64,000 bases of DNA from Nymphaea colorata (GCF_008831285.2 NC_045145.1:22274040-22338039); one strand, 5' to 3'. Positions 1-11,719 are shown, counted from the first letter of the stretch. Made by a program: numbers and translations. Notes: a model not told the origin generated them from the sequence alone.

Positions 1-103
1 ATTGTTGATTGCTAGTTACTTGATTATAGTTTTTAATGACAGGCACTTTTTGCAACAGTTTTTAACAACATAAAATTTAATGAAAAAGGCCATCAACTCA
101 CAG

Positions 104-108
<5 letters not shown>

Positions 109-161
<53 letters not shown>
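109..161. repeat. (TA)n microsatellite
   Basis: An uninterrupted run of about 26 TA dinucleotides in AT-rich intergenic DNA. Length is likely to vary between individuals. Confidence 0.95.
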
Positions 162-1002
162 CAAGAAAAAATATGTAAACGAATAGTAAAAAATAAAAAT
201 ATTCATCACTTTTTTAATTCAATCATCCATAACCATAGAACAAACGGCCATATAAGGGAGGTAGATTATTCTAGGTGGTTCAATTATATACCTAAAAGTG
301 ATAAAAAGACCACCATTGATGTTATCTTAAAAGCAAAAACCTGCACAGACGAGAATCATGGGGTAACAAAAAAGTTTTGATGATTTGCTTTTGATAAGAA
401 GTTCTGCTTATTCTTTGTGTCGTTATCTTGGCCTTGATGTATTGTTGGATCATCAGCAAAAGCCAAAACTTTAGGTAAGAAGGGACACGTTGTGTGGTAA
501 AAAAAAAAAAAAAAAAAACCTTATAAATTAGGCTAAGAAATTATATAAGATAGTGTAAAATACACATACGTATATATATATATATATTGCCAACAATTAA
601 ACAAAACAAAGTTGCTTTAAATTATAAATATTAACCGTGCAAAAGAATTTATGGATGTCTATCCTAGCAATTGCACAAATTGATTAAACATGATATATTT
701 ATGCTGAGTTACCAACAATTGGATCCATAAATAGGGTGGAGACTATAGCTTTTTATTCATTTACTTCTTCACTTAGTTTTTTTTTATATTATTCCACAAC
801 AATCCTTTCCACCCCAAAATTGGAGAATCACAAAAAGGGGGAGGAAAACTTGAAAACATAATTTCAAATTTAAACTGATTTTACTTAATTTTCAGGCACA
901 CACAGACAAAATTAATGTTTTTTTTTGCTTTCATGAAATCGGTTCAGGATCTTCTACCTATTTTCAAAAAAAAAAAACATCCACTATCTTAGATCCAGCT
1001 AA
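162..1002. other. AT-rich intergenic stretch without a gene
   Basis: No reading frame with recognisable domains. It holds an A-run near 500-518 and a short TA run near 571-586. Nothing else is evident. Confidence 0.6.
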
Positions 1003-1010
1003 CTTTTCAT

Positions 1011-1699
1011 CTATGATACCTGGGTGCGGCAGTTTTGGTCTCGCGCGGTGCGGGTGCGGATTCGGGTGCGGGTGCACCTCCGGTGCGCACCCAAATGGGT
1101 CCAATAAGAGTCGGGTGTGGTCAGCCGCACCCGGCTAAAATCGTCTATTTTCGACTCGCACCCGACTCGCGTTTGACCTGAGTCGGGTGTGGTCAAAGGC
1201 GAGAAAGTCTACTTTGGTCCAATTTTTAGGGTTTTTTTTGTAAGTTTTTAATAAAGTCGATGGTTGCCTCTTCTTCGTCCCTCTTCTTCCACCTTTCCCT
1301 CTTCGACCCTTCTTCTTCTTCTTCGACCTTCATCCCTCTTAGTCCCTTCTTCTTCTTCTTCCCTCTTCTATACGTCGCATTGGGTGGAGCCAACGAACTC
1401 GTCGCTTGCAGCTTGTAGGGCAGGATGACTGTATGAACTGTGATTCTGTGAACTCAAAACTAAAGTATATTTTTTATTGAATTGATGATTCATACTCATA
1501 TCATGATTAGCAAATTGCAATTTTCATCTTGTTATTTAATAATTTTGTTAGTTTATTGACAAATTTTTGTCATATATATTATATATATATTATTATATTA
1601 AATTAATAATAATAATAAAATACTCTCGCCGCACCGCCGCACAAAAATTTTTTGAGATATGCCACACTAGCACCCGCACCCAACACTCAGGTGACATAG
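1011..1699. mobile_element. Non-autonomous hAT-like DNA transposon (689 bp)
   Basis: The left end reads CTATGATACCTGGGTG and the inverted right end reads CTATGTCACCTGAGTG, 13 of 16 bases alike. The element is flanked by an exact 8-bp direct repeat, CTTTTCAT, at 1003-1010 and 1700-1707; 8-bp target duplications are the hallmark of the hAT superfamily. Both subterminal regions are rich in GGGTGCGG-type repeats, a plausible transposase-binding array. The interior contains TTCTTC-rich and AT-rich DNA and no transposase, so the element would depend on an autonomous relative. A shorter relative with the same end motif lies at 30637-31015. Confidence 0.8.
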
Positions 1700-1744
1700 C
1701 TTTTCATCGCAGTCTGTGATGCCCACCAAATGCATAACATTTAG

Positions 1745-1905
1745 GGCTGCAGAGGAGTCAGCTTGAGATCGACTTGAACTCATTCATGAAAACTCGACTT
1801 GAGCTCGATTCGTTTCTTGAATTTGATGCTATCGAGCTCGCTCATTAAATCAAAACTGGAGCTCAATTCGTTTTTCAAACTTGAGGCTCTATTGTTGAGT
1901 CGATG
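1745..1905. repeat. GAGCTCGA-rich dispersed repeat fragment
   Basis: Repeated GAGCTCGA / CTCGACTTGAGCTCG words, like those at 50335-50425. This wording is common at transposon ends in plant genomes. No complete element could be delimited. Confidence 0.4.
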
Positions 1906-2514
1906 TGAAGCAGTTCAACCCGTGTGCAGGCCTAACCACACCGGTTCTTGCAACGGCGACGAGGTCATAAGCAAATGGCAGCGATCACAGAAATAAACTA
2001 TTTCCATATTTCTTTACTCATAATAATGAGAGCGCGAGCTGCATCGGGAATCGGACGTGTTCTTCAGTTGCTAGATTGAATCCTTCTTATTTTAGTAGTT
2101 GATGCCTGATGGAGGTTCCTTCTCCACTTATTTAATAGTTTAGATTGTTGAAAAATAAAATCAAGGTAAGTTTCTCAGTTAGGTCAATAATTTCCTTCAG
2201 CTGTTTCCAAACGGGGTTTATCGGACGTTCAAATTCTCCGACCTGCAAGGTTAAACTTCCGTTTTTACTTATCACCTTTATGGTTGTTCTTTTATGATAA
2301 TGATAAAAAAAAAACTTTTACCAATCTGACAAAGGAAGGAGACAAAAAATGTTATTCATTTCAAGGAAGCCAAAAATCCTTTTTACTGGGGGGCGCCAAA
2401 AAAATTTTTAGTGAGGGTGCTTAAAGAAAGAATATATAAGGAGTGTTTGGATCACTCCTTTTTTCCCACCTTAAGATTGGGGATCCTAAAAAAAAAAAAC
2501 TGAAAACTACCCCT
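1906..2514. other. Intergenic stretch without a recognised gene
   Basis: Only short non-conserved reading frames and A- or T-runs are seen. No domain or structured repeat was recognised. Confidence 0.5.
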
Positions 2515-2680
2515 AAAATAAAAAAATATGTAACAAAAAATAAAGAATGTAATGTATGTTTAGTGGGAGACCTTTAATTAAGTTAATTTCAACCCTGTCA
2601 TTGTTCCTTTTGAGTCTTTCATCAACGTTATAAACCTTGGTAGTTAGGTTCACCTTTGTCTGGCACACACACACACACAT
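2515..2680. repeat. Dispersed duplicated segment (copy at about 59605-59780)
   Basis: This stretch matches 59605-59780 through the phrases AATGTAATRTATG, GGTAGTTAGGYTCACC and an ending (CA)n run (here about 2664-2677). It is one of several pieces shared between the left third of the window and block B. Confidence 0.7.
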
Positions 2681-2859
2681 ATAGTTTTGAGGATGAAGAT
2701 CCAATAAGTTTTGGCAACCTTGATAGTCTTAAAGTACAGATGATGAGGAAACGGAAGACTTGGTTTGGGCCCTTTCTGGTTTTAACTTGTGATTTTGTTT
2801 CACATCTCTCTCTTTATAAACAGCGCAACCGGTCAGGTTGGATGATGTAGAGCATGGTC

Positions 2860-3190
2860 ATAAAAAATGCACTTAAAAAAAGCCGTGAAAAATTAAATTG
2901 CCGTTTAAAACTTTAAAAAATACATTTTTTATGAAAAAGATTCACAACAGAAAAAAACGCGTTTTTAATGTGTTTTTTCACTTTTTCATTTTTTTTTTAG
3001 TGTCGAACAGTTTTTTTTTTTTCATTTTCTGTTTCTTTTGTTGCAATTATACTCAGCTTTTGATGTTTGTGTTATTATTTTCTCACTTATTTTATTTTCT
3101 CCTTATTTTTAGTTTTTTTTAACTTTTAAAAATTTATCGTATTTTTCCTACTTTTTTTAAGTTTGCCGTATTATACATGAGAAAAACTCA
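2860..3190. other. T-rich stretch, possibly a decayed MITE
   Basis: Long T-runs with loosely inverted AAAAAAAGCCGT-like and CTTTTTTTAAGTTTGCCG-like segments at the two sides. No target-site duplication could be fixed. Short reading frames here are low-complexity Phe/Leu/Lys runs and are not credible genes. Confidence 0.3.
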
Positions 3191-3269
3191 TCATTTAAAC
3201 TTTAAAACTTTATTTGTAACTATGGTGTATAATAACCACATGTCATCCGTTAAAGACTAAGAGAACATT

Positions 3270-4520
3270 ATCCTGATGGTATTGAAGAACGTTGATCTTG
3301 CAATTAAGAGTGTCGCTGTGAAGGTCCAGTGGTCTGGTTCTTACCTCCCCATCCCCATCCCCACCTTCACCCCCTCTCTCATTAATGTTCCCAAAATGTG
3401 ATATTATAATTTAACCGAGATGCTCGTTTTAAAGAAAATTATGTGATGGTAAATTACTCTGTTTCTAATCCTGAGTAGCCAGTAAAAGTAGCAGACCAAA
3501 GGAAAATGGCTCCATCAGCCGGTTTTTGTCATCTTTCTCATGAGAAAAATTTTAAGCCCACTGTTCAACTGGTTTTGTCTTTTATCAGTTCATATTTTAT
3601 TTCCAGCTTTCCATTTTGGTCAATAATATTATAGTAACTTTCTCTTACCTTTCACATTTTCCAAGGCCGTTAAGACAAATATTGTTGCCACATGTTGAAG
3701 GTCTTATAAGACAAGAGATGGAGTCCAAGTTTGTTGATCATAAAAGTTATACCTGGGGAGATTATTGAATCTGCTTTCTAATCCCTATTATCAACAATGT
3801 TATCCAATCGGTGTACTAATAAGGTGTAGCATTGCTGGTTGGATAATTGCTGGCTGCATAAGCAGTCGCATAAAAGGTATATCAACATTTTGATTTCAAT
3901 GTAATAATTCACTTGATTGAAAATGATGGAATTACAAAACTGTAGTTGACGGGTGTATCATTTTTCACTCAAGTCACAACAACATTACATGTAAGGAGAA
4001 TGAAAGAAACTTTGAACATCTTTTCTGAATGATGGGTTGTTAACCTCATTCTCTTCATCCAACCTGATTTTTAAAGCTTTACTGTTGCTTTCCTGGAGTC
4101 CTTTTGACCCGGCAACATGATATGCCAGCCAATTTGGGGTCACCATGCGTCCTTTTGTTGAGAAATTAATAGTATTAAATATATGTTTATATATATATTA
4201 TATAACAATTCGTCTGTCTTTCTTTGTCCTCTTCTTGAACGTTAGTAAATGCCAACATATGCACTGACAAGCGACGATTTTGAGCCAGTTTTCCAGAAAT
4301 CAAAATTTGAACCTAATCGGGTGGGATATTGATGCTCTGAATCCTTGGATTCCGACTGAATGGGTTGTTAATTGGCAAAAAAAAATATTATATTATTTAT
4401 GAAATGCCGCACATTAATAGTTAGATCACATATATCTTTTAGTTAGATTTTATAATCATCCCGCACCATCACTGGAAAACATGTTTTCAAGTGGTTATTT
4501 TAGGTTTGCCAGAAAGCAGA
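3270..4520. repeat. Old copy of the segmental block (relates to 40400-41215)
   Basis: Three stretches match block A: 3270-3450 with 40918-41050, 3538-3835 with 40485-40776 (shared TATAAGACAAGAGATGGAGT) and 4405-4520 with 41105-41210 (shared TTTTAGTTAGATTTTATAAT). The order of the first two is swapped between copies, so there has been rearrangement as well as divergence. No gene is visible inside. The last stretch occurs a third time at 60125-60240. Confidence 0.75.
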
Positions 4521-5199
4521 TAGCATGAGGTGACTGTTGTGCTACTCGTGTTGGCAGATTTGAATGGCTGCCCTGCACCCTCAACATGGCTGCCTTGGAT
4601 GAAAGGGGTAGAGTGAGTTTTTGCAGCCAAGGATGACTTGCCTAGGCATCCTGAATATTAGGAAGCCTATGCTTGCATTATGTAATCTTGACATAGCACA
4701 TCAGACATTGTTTCCAACTCTGTCGGGATTTTTTCTTATAAAGTTGAACAGAAGGCGTTGTTTTATAAAGTTAATTAGATGGTTATGAGATAGAAGGCTC
4801 CCCCTGTTTTCTGTAGCAGCAACTCAAAAGGGCGGATGAACACTATAGTACCGATACTCCAAACATGCAGATATGTTCCAAGAAAATTCGATCTGGGTTT
4901 TTGATATAAGCTTCTATCTCCTATTTAGATCTCATGCCCTCATACAACGTGGGCTTCACAGTTGTTAAACAGGAAAAATATTTATGATATAGTGTCTTGT
5001 AAAATGTCAGGGATATTGTGTTAGTACTCTTTTTTCTTGTTTATCCTCCTCCTCCTCCTTTCTTGTTTGATCTTGCTGTTGGAATCACCTTTGCACGTTT
5101 CTGTTGTGGCAGGTCTGTTGTCAAATATATTTCAAAGATGCAGTTAGACAAGTGAATGCATGCCATTGCTGAATATAAATGATATGATGGTGATATTGG
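4521..5199. other. Intergenic stretch without a recognised gene
   Basis: A CTCCTCCTCCTCC run near 5046-5060 is the only simple-sequence feature. It leads directly into the FAR1-like remnant. Confidence 0.5.
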
Positions 5200-5660
5200 A
5201 TGGTAATCATGCTATAAAAGATGTAGATGTTAAAGTGGATGACCCAATTACTAAAGAGGAGTTAACAAATGCCGCAGATAATAACGCAACAAATAAATGT
5301 TTAATTGAAGACGGATGAGATAAATCTAGTCACAAATGTTGGTAGTGAGTTTGTGCCAAAAATCAGAATGCAGTTTGATAGTGAAGTTGAAGCTCATGGT
5401 TATTACAATTTTTATGTATGGCAAGGTGGTTTTGACACTTATACGTGACTCTAAGAAGAAGCATGGAGGAATTAAATATTATGAACAGCTTATTTGCAGG
5501 AAAAAATATTACAACAAAAAAAAGAACGAGAAAAAGAAAATATGTAGGTATAAGAGGTGCTTGCAAGGTATGGATGCCCATTGAACTGGACTCAAATACT
5601 AAGAAGCGGAAAGTAAAAAAATATGATCCAGTCTTCGGTGAAGATAAATTTTCATAAAAC
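5200..5660 (+). pseudogene. FAR1/FHY3-type DNA-binding domain remnant
   Basis: Read across two frameshifts, the plus strand encodes the start of a FAR1 domain: FVPKIRMQFDSEVEAHGYYN from about 5344, then a GGF segment, an in-frame TGA at 5446-5448, KKKHGGIKYYEQLICRKK in a second frame, and RKYVGIRGACKVWM in a third. FAR1 domains are WRKY-GCM1-related zinc-binding folds found in plant light-signalling factors and in the MULE transposases they derive from. Here both Cys-containing segments survive but the downstream His-x-His part and the transposase/SWIM regions are missing. The copia element at 5747 begins just downstream and may have cut the gene. It could equally be a MULE transposon relic; the retained part does not separate these. 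Confidence 0.6.
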
Positions 5661-5746
5661 ACCAAAGAAAAAGAATATTCCTTAGAAGAAATTTGTAGAC
5701 AATATGATCTAATCCGGTGTGAAACCATCAAAGGTTATGGAACTTA

Positions 5747-6151
5747 TGAGGAAACTTTGCGAGGAATCAAGATAGCGTACAAACGAAAATACAGAAATTG
5801 AAAACCATTCATAGAAACGTGTGTTTCATAGGACAAAAGTAGAACCTGTAGAGGCGACTGCCGACTGAATGTCGGCAGCTGTTGGTAGAACGGCTACAGT
5901 TCCCATAGAGTTATTCCCCTGCGAAGGTAGCGGCGGTGGTGGTGGCAGCGGCAATGGGTTTCTCTCCTCAATCATAGCAGCCCAATGATGGGGACAGACA
6001 ATTCACGTATGGCTAAGGAGACTGATTACCCAGACGGTAAAAACTGAATGTGTCTCACTCCATCACAAGACACGAGTATTTATACTTAAGGGTCCGAAAT
6101 GAATATGGACCCGTATCAACGCAGGACTATCTAGATGGGTAAATCCCAACA
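5747..6151 (-). repeat. 3' LTR of copia element 1
   Basis: Matches 11756-12149 over its length with scattered substitutions and small indels, including a GGT-repeat length difference near 5932-5950. On the minus strand it opens TGTTGGGATTTACCC and closes CTCA. Confidence 0.88.
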
Positions 6152-6160
6152 ATCTCCCAC
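6152..6160 (-). promoter_or_regulatory. Polypurine tract of copia element 1
   Basis: On the minus strand GTGGGAGAT sits immediately before the TGTTGGGA start of the 3' LTR. This is the standard copia plus-strand primer position. Confidence 0.8.
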
Positions 6161-6380
6161 TAGTCCAAGTCGATATCAAGGGTAAACAAAATGAATGGAC
6201 TAGCCTTAAAATCCATTCCAATGTCTCACCTTTGTTATTTTACAAAACTTCTCAATAAACAAATGAGAATTTAAAATAAGTAGACAACAAACTTAATGAG
6301 AATCAACAAACTGTATGTGATCACATTCATAAATGTTTGTATGATAGTGCGTTTACATTGAACTACACAAACTCATCCTC

Positions 6381-8124
6381 TTAACATGTTAAAAAAAAAA
6401 TACCAGATGCTAGCGCTTTAGTAAGAGGATCTGCAACCATATCTGTAGTCCCAATGTGTTGAATACACACTAGTTGATTCTCTGTCATTTCCTTAACAAC
6501 AAAATACTTAAGTTTTATATGCTTACAAGAAATAGTACTTTTGTTGTTGTTGGAAAAAGAGACTGCAGCTTCATTATCACAGTGAACTTTAAGTGGTCTA
6601 TCAATAGATTCCACTATCTTAAACTGTGAAATGAAATTCTTTATCCAAATTGTCTGCGATGTAGTATCATATAATGCAATGAATTATGCTTCCATGGTGT
6701 GAGCAGCAGTCACAATATGCTTTTTGCTCTCCCATGAGATGACACCTCTTGATAGAAGGAAAACAAAACCAGTAGTAGACTATCTATTATCGGTACATCC
6801 TCCAAGATCGGTGTCAGAATAGCCAATCATTTCTAAATGGTCCACCTTGCGATATGTCAACATGTAGTCTTTTTGTCCCTTGCAAGTATCGCATGACTCT
6901 CTTCACGGATTTCTAATGTGCCATGCATGAATTAGATTGAAATTACCAAGCATGCCAACAGCAAAGGAAATGTCAGGCCTAGTGCAAATCTGCGCATACT
7001 GCAAGCTGTCAACCGCTGATGCATATTGAATGTTGATCATTTGTGCCCTTTCAAATTCGTCCTTTGGACAATCATTTAGGCTCAATTTATCACCTTTAAC
7101 TATGGGTGTTGAAATACGAGAACAATTCTCCATCTCATATCTCTTAAGTATTTTATTGATGTATACTGATTGAGAGAGACTTAAAATACTTTTAGTTCTG
7201 TCTCGACGAATCTCAATACCGAGAACATATGAAGTCTCACCCATGTCCTTCATCTCGAAATGAGATGTAAGAAAATGTTTGGTCGTTGTTAGCAATTTAA
7301 GATCATTTGAAGCAAGTAAAATGTCATCCACATATAAAGTCAAAATTATGAACTTACTCCTACATGCCTTAAGATACACACATCGATCAATGATGTTTTC
7401 TGTAAACCCAAAAGTCGTAATGACTTCGAAAAACTTAATGTATCATTGACGTGAGACTTGTTTAAGTACATAAATTGCTTTATTAAGCTTGCAAACCCCA
7501 CTCTCAGAAAACCCTTGAGGTTGATCCATATATACTTTTTCATTCAAATCACCATTCAAAAAAGCCGTTTTCACATTCATCTAATGTAGCTCTAAGTCAA
7601 AATGAGCTACAAGTGCAAGGACAATCATTTGAATATGTCTCATTATAGTCAATGTCCTCCATTCGTGTAAATCTTTTAGCAACCAATTTTGCCTTGTATC
7701 TCTCTATGTTGCCTTTAGAGTACATCTTGGTCTTATAGACCTATTTACACCCTATAGGTTTTACTCTTTCAGGCAATGACACAAGGCTCCATGTTTGGTT
7801 TTTAGCCATAGAGTCAAGTTCTTCTTTCATGGCATTAATCCAGTGTCTGTATTGTTTGCTTTCAACGGCTTCAATAAATGTGAAAAGATCATCATCAATA
7901 TCTATGAAATCACTAGGCTCTTGTAGGCATACCACATAGTCTAATGATATGGCAGATCTCCTCGCTCTTATAGATCTACGAACAGGTAATTGATCATTTT
8001 CAATTTGTATATCTACATCATGTTCGTGTTCATCAGCATAATCTACATTTAATTCATCTGGATCTGATGCATTACCTGTATGATTTGCATTCATGTCATC
8101 ACGAGAGACGACATAATCATACAA
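6381..8124 (-). pseudogene. Copia element 1 reverse transcriptase / RNase H remnant
   Basis: The minus strand retains the start of the copia RT region (WINAMKEELDSMAKNQTW and LVSLPERVKPIGCK near 7741-7900), the catalytic YVDD box (about 7325-7340), the downstream VLGIEIRRD and ICTRPDISFAVGML segments, and an RNase H tail with HCDNEAAVSFS and ADPLTKAL (6381-6614). These would copy the element RNA into DNA and remove the RNA strand. The frame is interrupted several times, for example near 7740, 7540 and 6900, so no functional enzyme is encoded. Confidence 0.85.
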
Positions 8125-8160
8125 ATTAACATTATTTTCAGCAGGTCTACATTCAATATC

Positions 8161-8793
8161 CTATATTTCCTCAAAATTGAGGTTTTGTAATGCATTTAAT
8201 CCAAATGAGCCATCTTCCAGAAACTTAGCCTTATCTGTTTTCACAATATGTGGTATGTGAAATGGACAATAAAACCTATAGTCTTTCGATCTTTCTGCAT
8301 AACCAATAAAGAAACCACCGATTATTTTAGTGTCAAAGGCTTTTATGTAGGGGTTGTACAATTTATCTTCAGCAGGACATCCCTATATGTGCATATAAGA
8401 GAGAAAAGGTTTCCTACCTGTGTAATAAGAAGGGAAAGGTCCACAAACATCTGTGTGAAGAATTCTTAATTTTTCAGTACATCGTTCGGCACTTTCTTTA
8501 TATATGTTAGTTTGTTTTGCCTTTATGAAATCTACGCATATGCCTTTATCTGTAAAATCAAGAGATCGTAAAATCCCTTCATTTAAGAGTCTCCTTATTC
8601 TCTTTTCAGAGATATGACCCAAACGACGGTGCCATAGCATGTACGAATAATCTTTCATGGTACTACGCTTATTGCCACTTATACAACGACTAGAAACCAA
8701 CGATTTAGGAGATTGGATCTTCACATTCAACTTGTATAAACCATCACAAAAAATAGCAAAACCAATTTCAACAAAATCTTTATAAATGAACAT
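8161..8793 (-). pseudogene. Copia element 1 integrase remnant with core deletion
   Basis: The minus strand begins with the GAG-pre-integrase zinc region (LWHRRLGHISEKRIRRLL) and reaches the first catalytic Asp in LHTDVCGPFPS. It then jumps directly to YYTGRKPF, which normally lies well over a hundred residues downstream, and continues into the C-terminal GGFFIGYAERSKDYRFY segment. The second Asp and the Glu of the D,D-35-E triad are therefore absent. The joint is in frame but is followed after LSYMHI by a stop at a position where copia proteins usually have Trp. Confidence 0.8.
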
Positions 8794-8849
8794 ATTTGAA
8801 TTCTCAAACTTTAAGCAGAAATCAAATTTGTCGAGTCTTGATACAAAAA

Positions 8850-9116
8850 TTAAGTTTCTACTATATGATGGAACAAAAAAACATCATGAAGATTCAAAAC
8901 AAAGCCAGTATCAAGCCTAATCTGGCATTCTCCTACAGCTTTCACATGTGAGCATATTTTGTTTCCTGAGAAAATGCTCCTCTCATATAGTGTTGGTTCT
9001 CTTTTGCTTAGAAAGTCATGTAAAGAATTGGCAATATGCACAGTAGCACCAGAGTCAATCCACCAACTATTAATAAGAACATGTAACATATTACTTTCAA
9101 GTGAAACAAATGACAT
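8850..9116 (-). pseudogene. Copia element 1 aspartic protease remnant
   Basis: WWIDSGATVHIANS on the minus strand carries the DSGA catalytic loop of the retroviral-type aspartic protease that cleaves the Gag-Pol polyprotein. It lies between the gag zinc knuckle and integrase, as expected for copia. A stop separates it from gag. Confidence 0.8.
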
Positions 9117-9134
9117 ATTACCTTTCTTCTCTAA

Positions 9135-9961
9135 CTAATTCGTGTACTTGATGCAGTCTGACTTCTTATGCCCCTTTTTCTTGCAAAAGAAACACTTTAT
9201 AAGAGCCAAGTTAGTCTGCGCAGTTAGAGAAGCAGTTTGACTAGTTGACTTCTTCTTGACACTCATTTTCATTGAACTTTTCTTTATGCCAACTTTACCA
9301 GCCCTAGAGTGAGAAACCATGTGTGCGCTTTGCAACTTCTCACAATTTATTCTTTTTTCCTCTTCAACACACTTAGACATCAATTCATTGAATGTTCATT
9401 CAGTATTATGTGTGTTGTGACTGATCTTAAAATGAGTATATTCAGCTGGTAAAGAGGTCAAAGTAAAGAATACCAAGAAAAATTCAGAAATAGTCAACTT
9501 CATGTCATTCAATTGAGAAGCAATGTTCCTCATTTCTAATATATGCTGGCGAATGTTACCCCCTCCTTGATATTTCATATGTCTTTAACTTTGACATTAG
9601 GGTACTAACTCTGGCTTTATGAGAGCTGACAAACTGAGCCTCAACTGCATCCAAGAACTCTCTCACCGTTCTGCAAGGTTGGATAGCACCACGTATGTTC
9701 TTAGCGACCCTTGATTGCAAAAGCAATGAGCTCAGTCGGTTAGAACGCTCCTACTTGTCAAAGTACACTATTTCATTATGTGTACTTTATGGTGTAAGAG
9801 GTGGTGGTTCAGGTCGCCTCAAAGCCATATCCAAATTCATATACCCCAATGTAAACACAACATTTTCTTTATATTCATCATAATTTGAATCATCAAGTAA
9901 AGGAATAGAATTTAAGCCATTAAAATAAATAGAACTAGGCACCGCAGATGACAAAAGACAT
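9135..9961 (-). pseudogene. Copia element 1 gag (nucleocapsid) remnant
   Basis: The N-terminal part (about 9700-9955) contains NYDEYKENVVFTLGYMNLDM, typical of copia Gag. The C-terminal part ends in a complete CCHC zinc knuckle, CFFCKKKGHKKSDC (about 9145-9190), which would bind the element RNA. The middle is split by stops near 9780, 9580 and 9390. A start near 9961 is possible but is out of frame with the following Gag text by one base, so the beginning is uncertain. Confidence 0.75.
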
Positions 9962-10649
9962 CAATAAGTTGACATGCATTATATGAGACAAACCATATGG
10001 AACAGTAAACTAAATAAAAGGGTTTTTATGTCTACTATTTTCAAGACAAATACCAAGGGAAATTAGGATACTACTTTGGTAATATAGCTAATACGCACAT
10101 GTATTCCGTCTTAACTTTATCTAGTAAAACTAAGAAATGTAATCCAAACTGTAGTTAAGCATAACACCTTTGAGTGTAAGATGAAAGAGCTATGTAAGGA
10201 TCTATTTTTCTATTTTACTCTATTTATCTCTTGAACATAACACATTATCTTTGGGTAATTATATTACTTCAAATGATTAATAAGTACAACATGAACAATA
10301 ATGTGTCTTTAAATCATGCGTAGTCACTTTGGAGAGGTATAACACGATTTAACTAATTATAGGCTCTTTACATTACTGTTTCCATACAAGCTTTATGATC
10401 ATGCAACAAAAATTAACTTTAGCATAATCCTAAATAAGACATGATATAAGAATTTGTCATAATTATACATATAAAATTAAACACACGAATCATGTGAATC
10501 ATTTCTGCATAATCAACTTAATGCTATCCAAATCGTTTATTAAAGCTCCATAAAACATAATGAATCGGTCTCGTATCGATTTAAAATGATTGAACCAATT
10601 CATTAAACACCTTAAATAGACATGCAACCACATATACCAGCATCCTCTA

Positions 10650-10930
10650 GTATAAAACCGGTTCTGTATCAGTTTGAAATGGACCGAACTGGTAGAAAAC
10701 TAGATGAACCGGTCCCGTAAGGGATAGAACCGGTTGAAGAAAGGCTAAAAACGGTTCCAAAACAGAATAAGCCGGTTTGAAAAAAACCCTAAATTGGTCC
10801 CTGAAAGGTCCGAACCGGTTCCAAAACTAAATGAACCGGTTTGAAAAACCCTGAATCAGTTCGAAAATGATCTGAATCGGTCCCCAAAAGGTTGAAACAG
10901 TTCTGAATCGGACCGAATCGGTTCTGTTTG
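10650..10930. repeat. GAACCGGTT-word array in the copia 1 leader
   Basis: At least six near-copies of (G)AACCGGTT occur at irregular spacing (around 10657, 10704, 10727, 10770, 10812, 10833), with degenerate versions around them. AACCGGTT is itself palindromic. Confidence 0.7.
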
Positions 10931-10965
10931 AAAAGAAACAGTTCTGAATCCAGACCGTATGGATA

Positions 10966-10993
10966 CGGGTCGGGTCCGGCAGGACCCGACCCG
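10966..10993. other. Perfect GC-rich hairpin in the copia 1 leader
   Basis: A 12-bp stem (GGGTCGGGTCC with its exact complement, extended by one C-G pair) closes a GGCA loop. It would form on either strand and could fold in the element RNA. Confidence 0.75.
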
Positions 10994-11719
10994 ATCCAAA
11001 AGAAATAAAAAAAAAAAAGGGAGTGAAAAACCGGGCAGAAACGAGATTTTTTTTTTAACTCTTATGAATCCGGATCGGGTCATGACTCCCCGCCTTCCAT
11101 CCGACCGCCTCCTACTCGACCGAAAACCGCTGCAACTTTGGCAGGACGGTTAATGGCGGAAGCAAAAAAACCGGCGGGCCTTCAGGGGAGGTCATGGGTG
11201 GGCGCCGGTGGGTCTCACGGCGCCGTCCGGCGACGGCGAAGTCGTCGGTAGGCTTATGACCGGTCGTCGCCCTCCCTGCTGCCATCTGTTCATGTGCCCT
11301 AGTTCTTGTTCGTCGGGCGGCTGAAAAACGGCACCTAAAAGCCCACCGACAGGCCACCCAACGACGTGGGTGGCCGCCGGCAGGCCGAACCAGCACGGTC
11401 GGAAGTCGACCGTTGCCTAATGGCCGACCCACGCCCGCCTAGACGTCGGATTCCGGCCATCCACCTCTCTTCTGTTGCTTTCCCTTTCCCCTTTCTCTTT
11501 TACAGTTTCAACGACTGCAAGGAAGGTTCGGAGGCCCACTGTCGCCCAATGGGCGACAGACGTCTGCCGATCCAGCCGTCTCCTTCTCCTTCCTCATACG
11601 TGGTTGCGACGAAAAAAACCTGACGGCTGCCATCGCCCAAATGGCTGCCCGACCCCCCAAAGCTTCTGAAACATTTCTGCCCTATTCCCTTTGCATGAAA
11701 ACAGTATGCAAAGGGAAAC

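Larger units (their letters stand above)
9962..11719 (-). other. Long 5' leader of copia element 1
   Basis: About 1.76 kb lie between the primer-binding site and gag without a recognisable coding domain. The gag-proximal half is AT-rich. At about 10650-10930 there is an irregular array of GAACCGGTT / AACCGGTTTG words. At 10966-10993 a perfect 12-bp inverted repeat with a 4-base loop occurs. The LTR-proximal part (11080-11500) is strongly GC-rich. Reading frames here are not supported as genes. Known roles of such leaders are dimerisation, packaging and translation control; none can be assigned here. Confidence 0.6.

Noticed and set aside
9728-9752. tRNA-like D-arm text (GCTCAGTCGGTTAGAACG)
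   Set aside because: No acceptor, anticodon or T arm fits around it, and it is antisense to the gag coding sequence of copia 1 where family-typical residues explain it.
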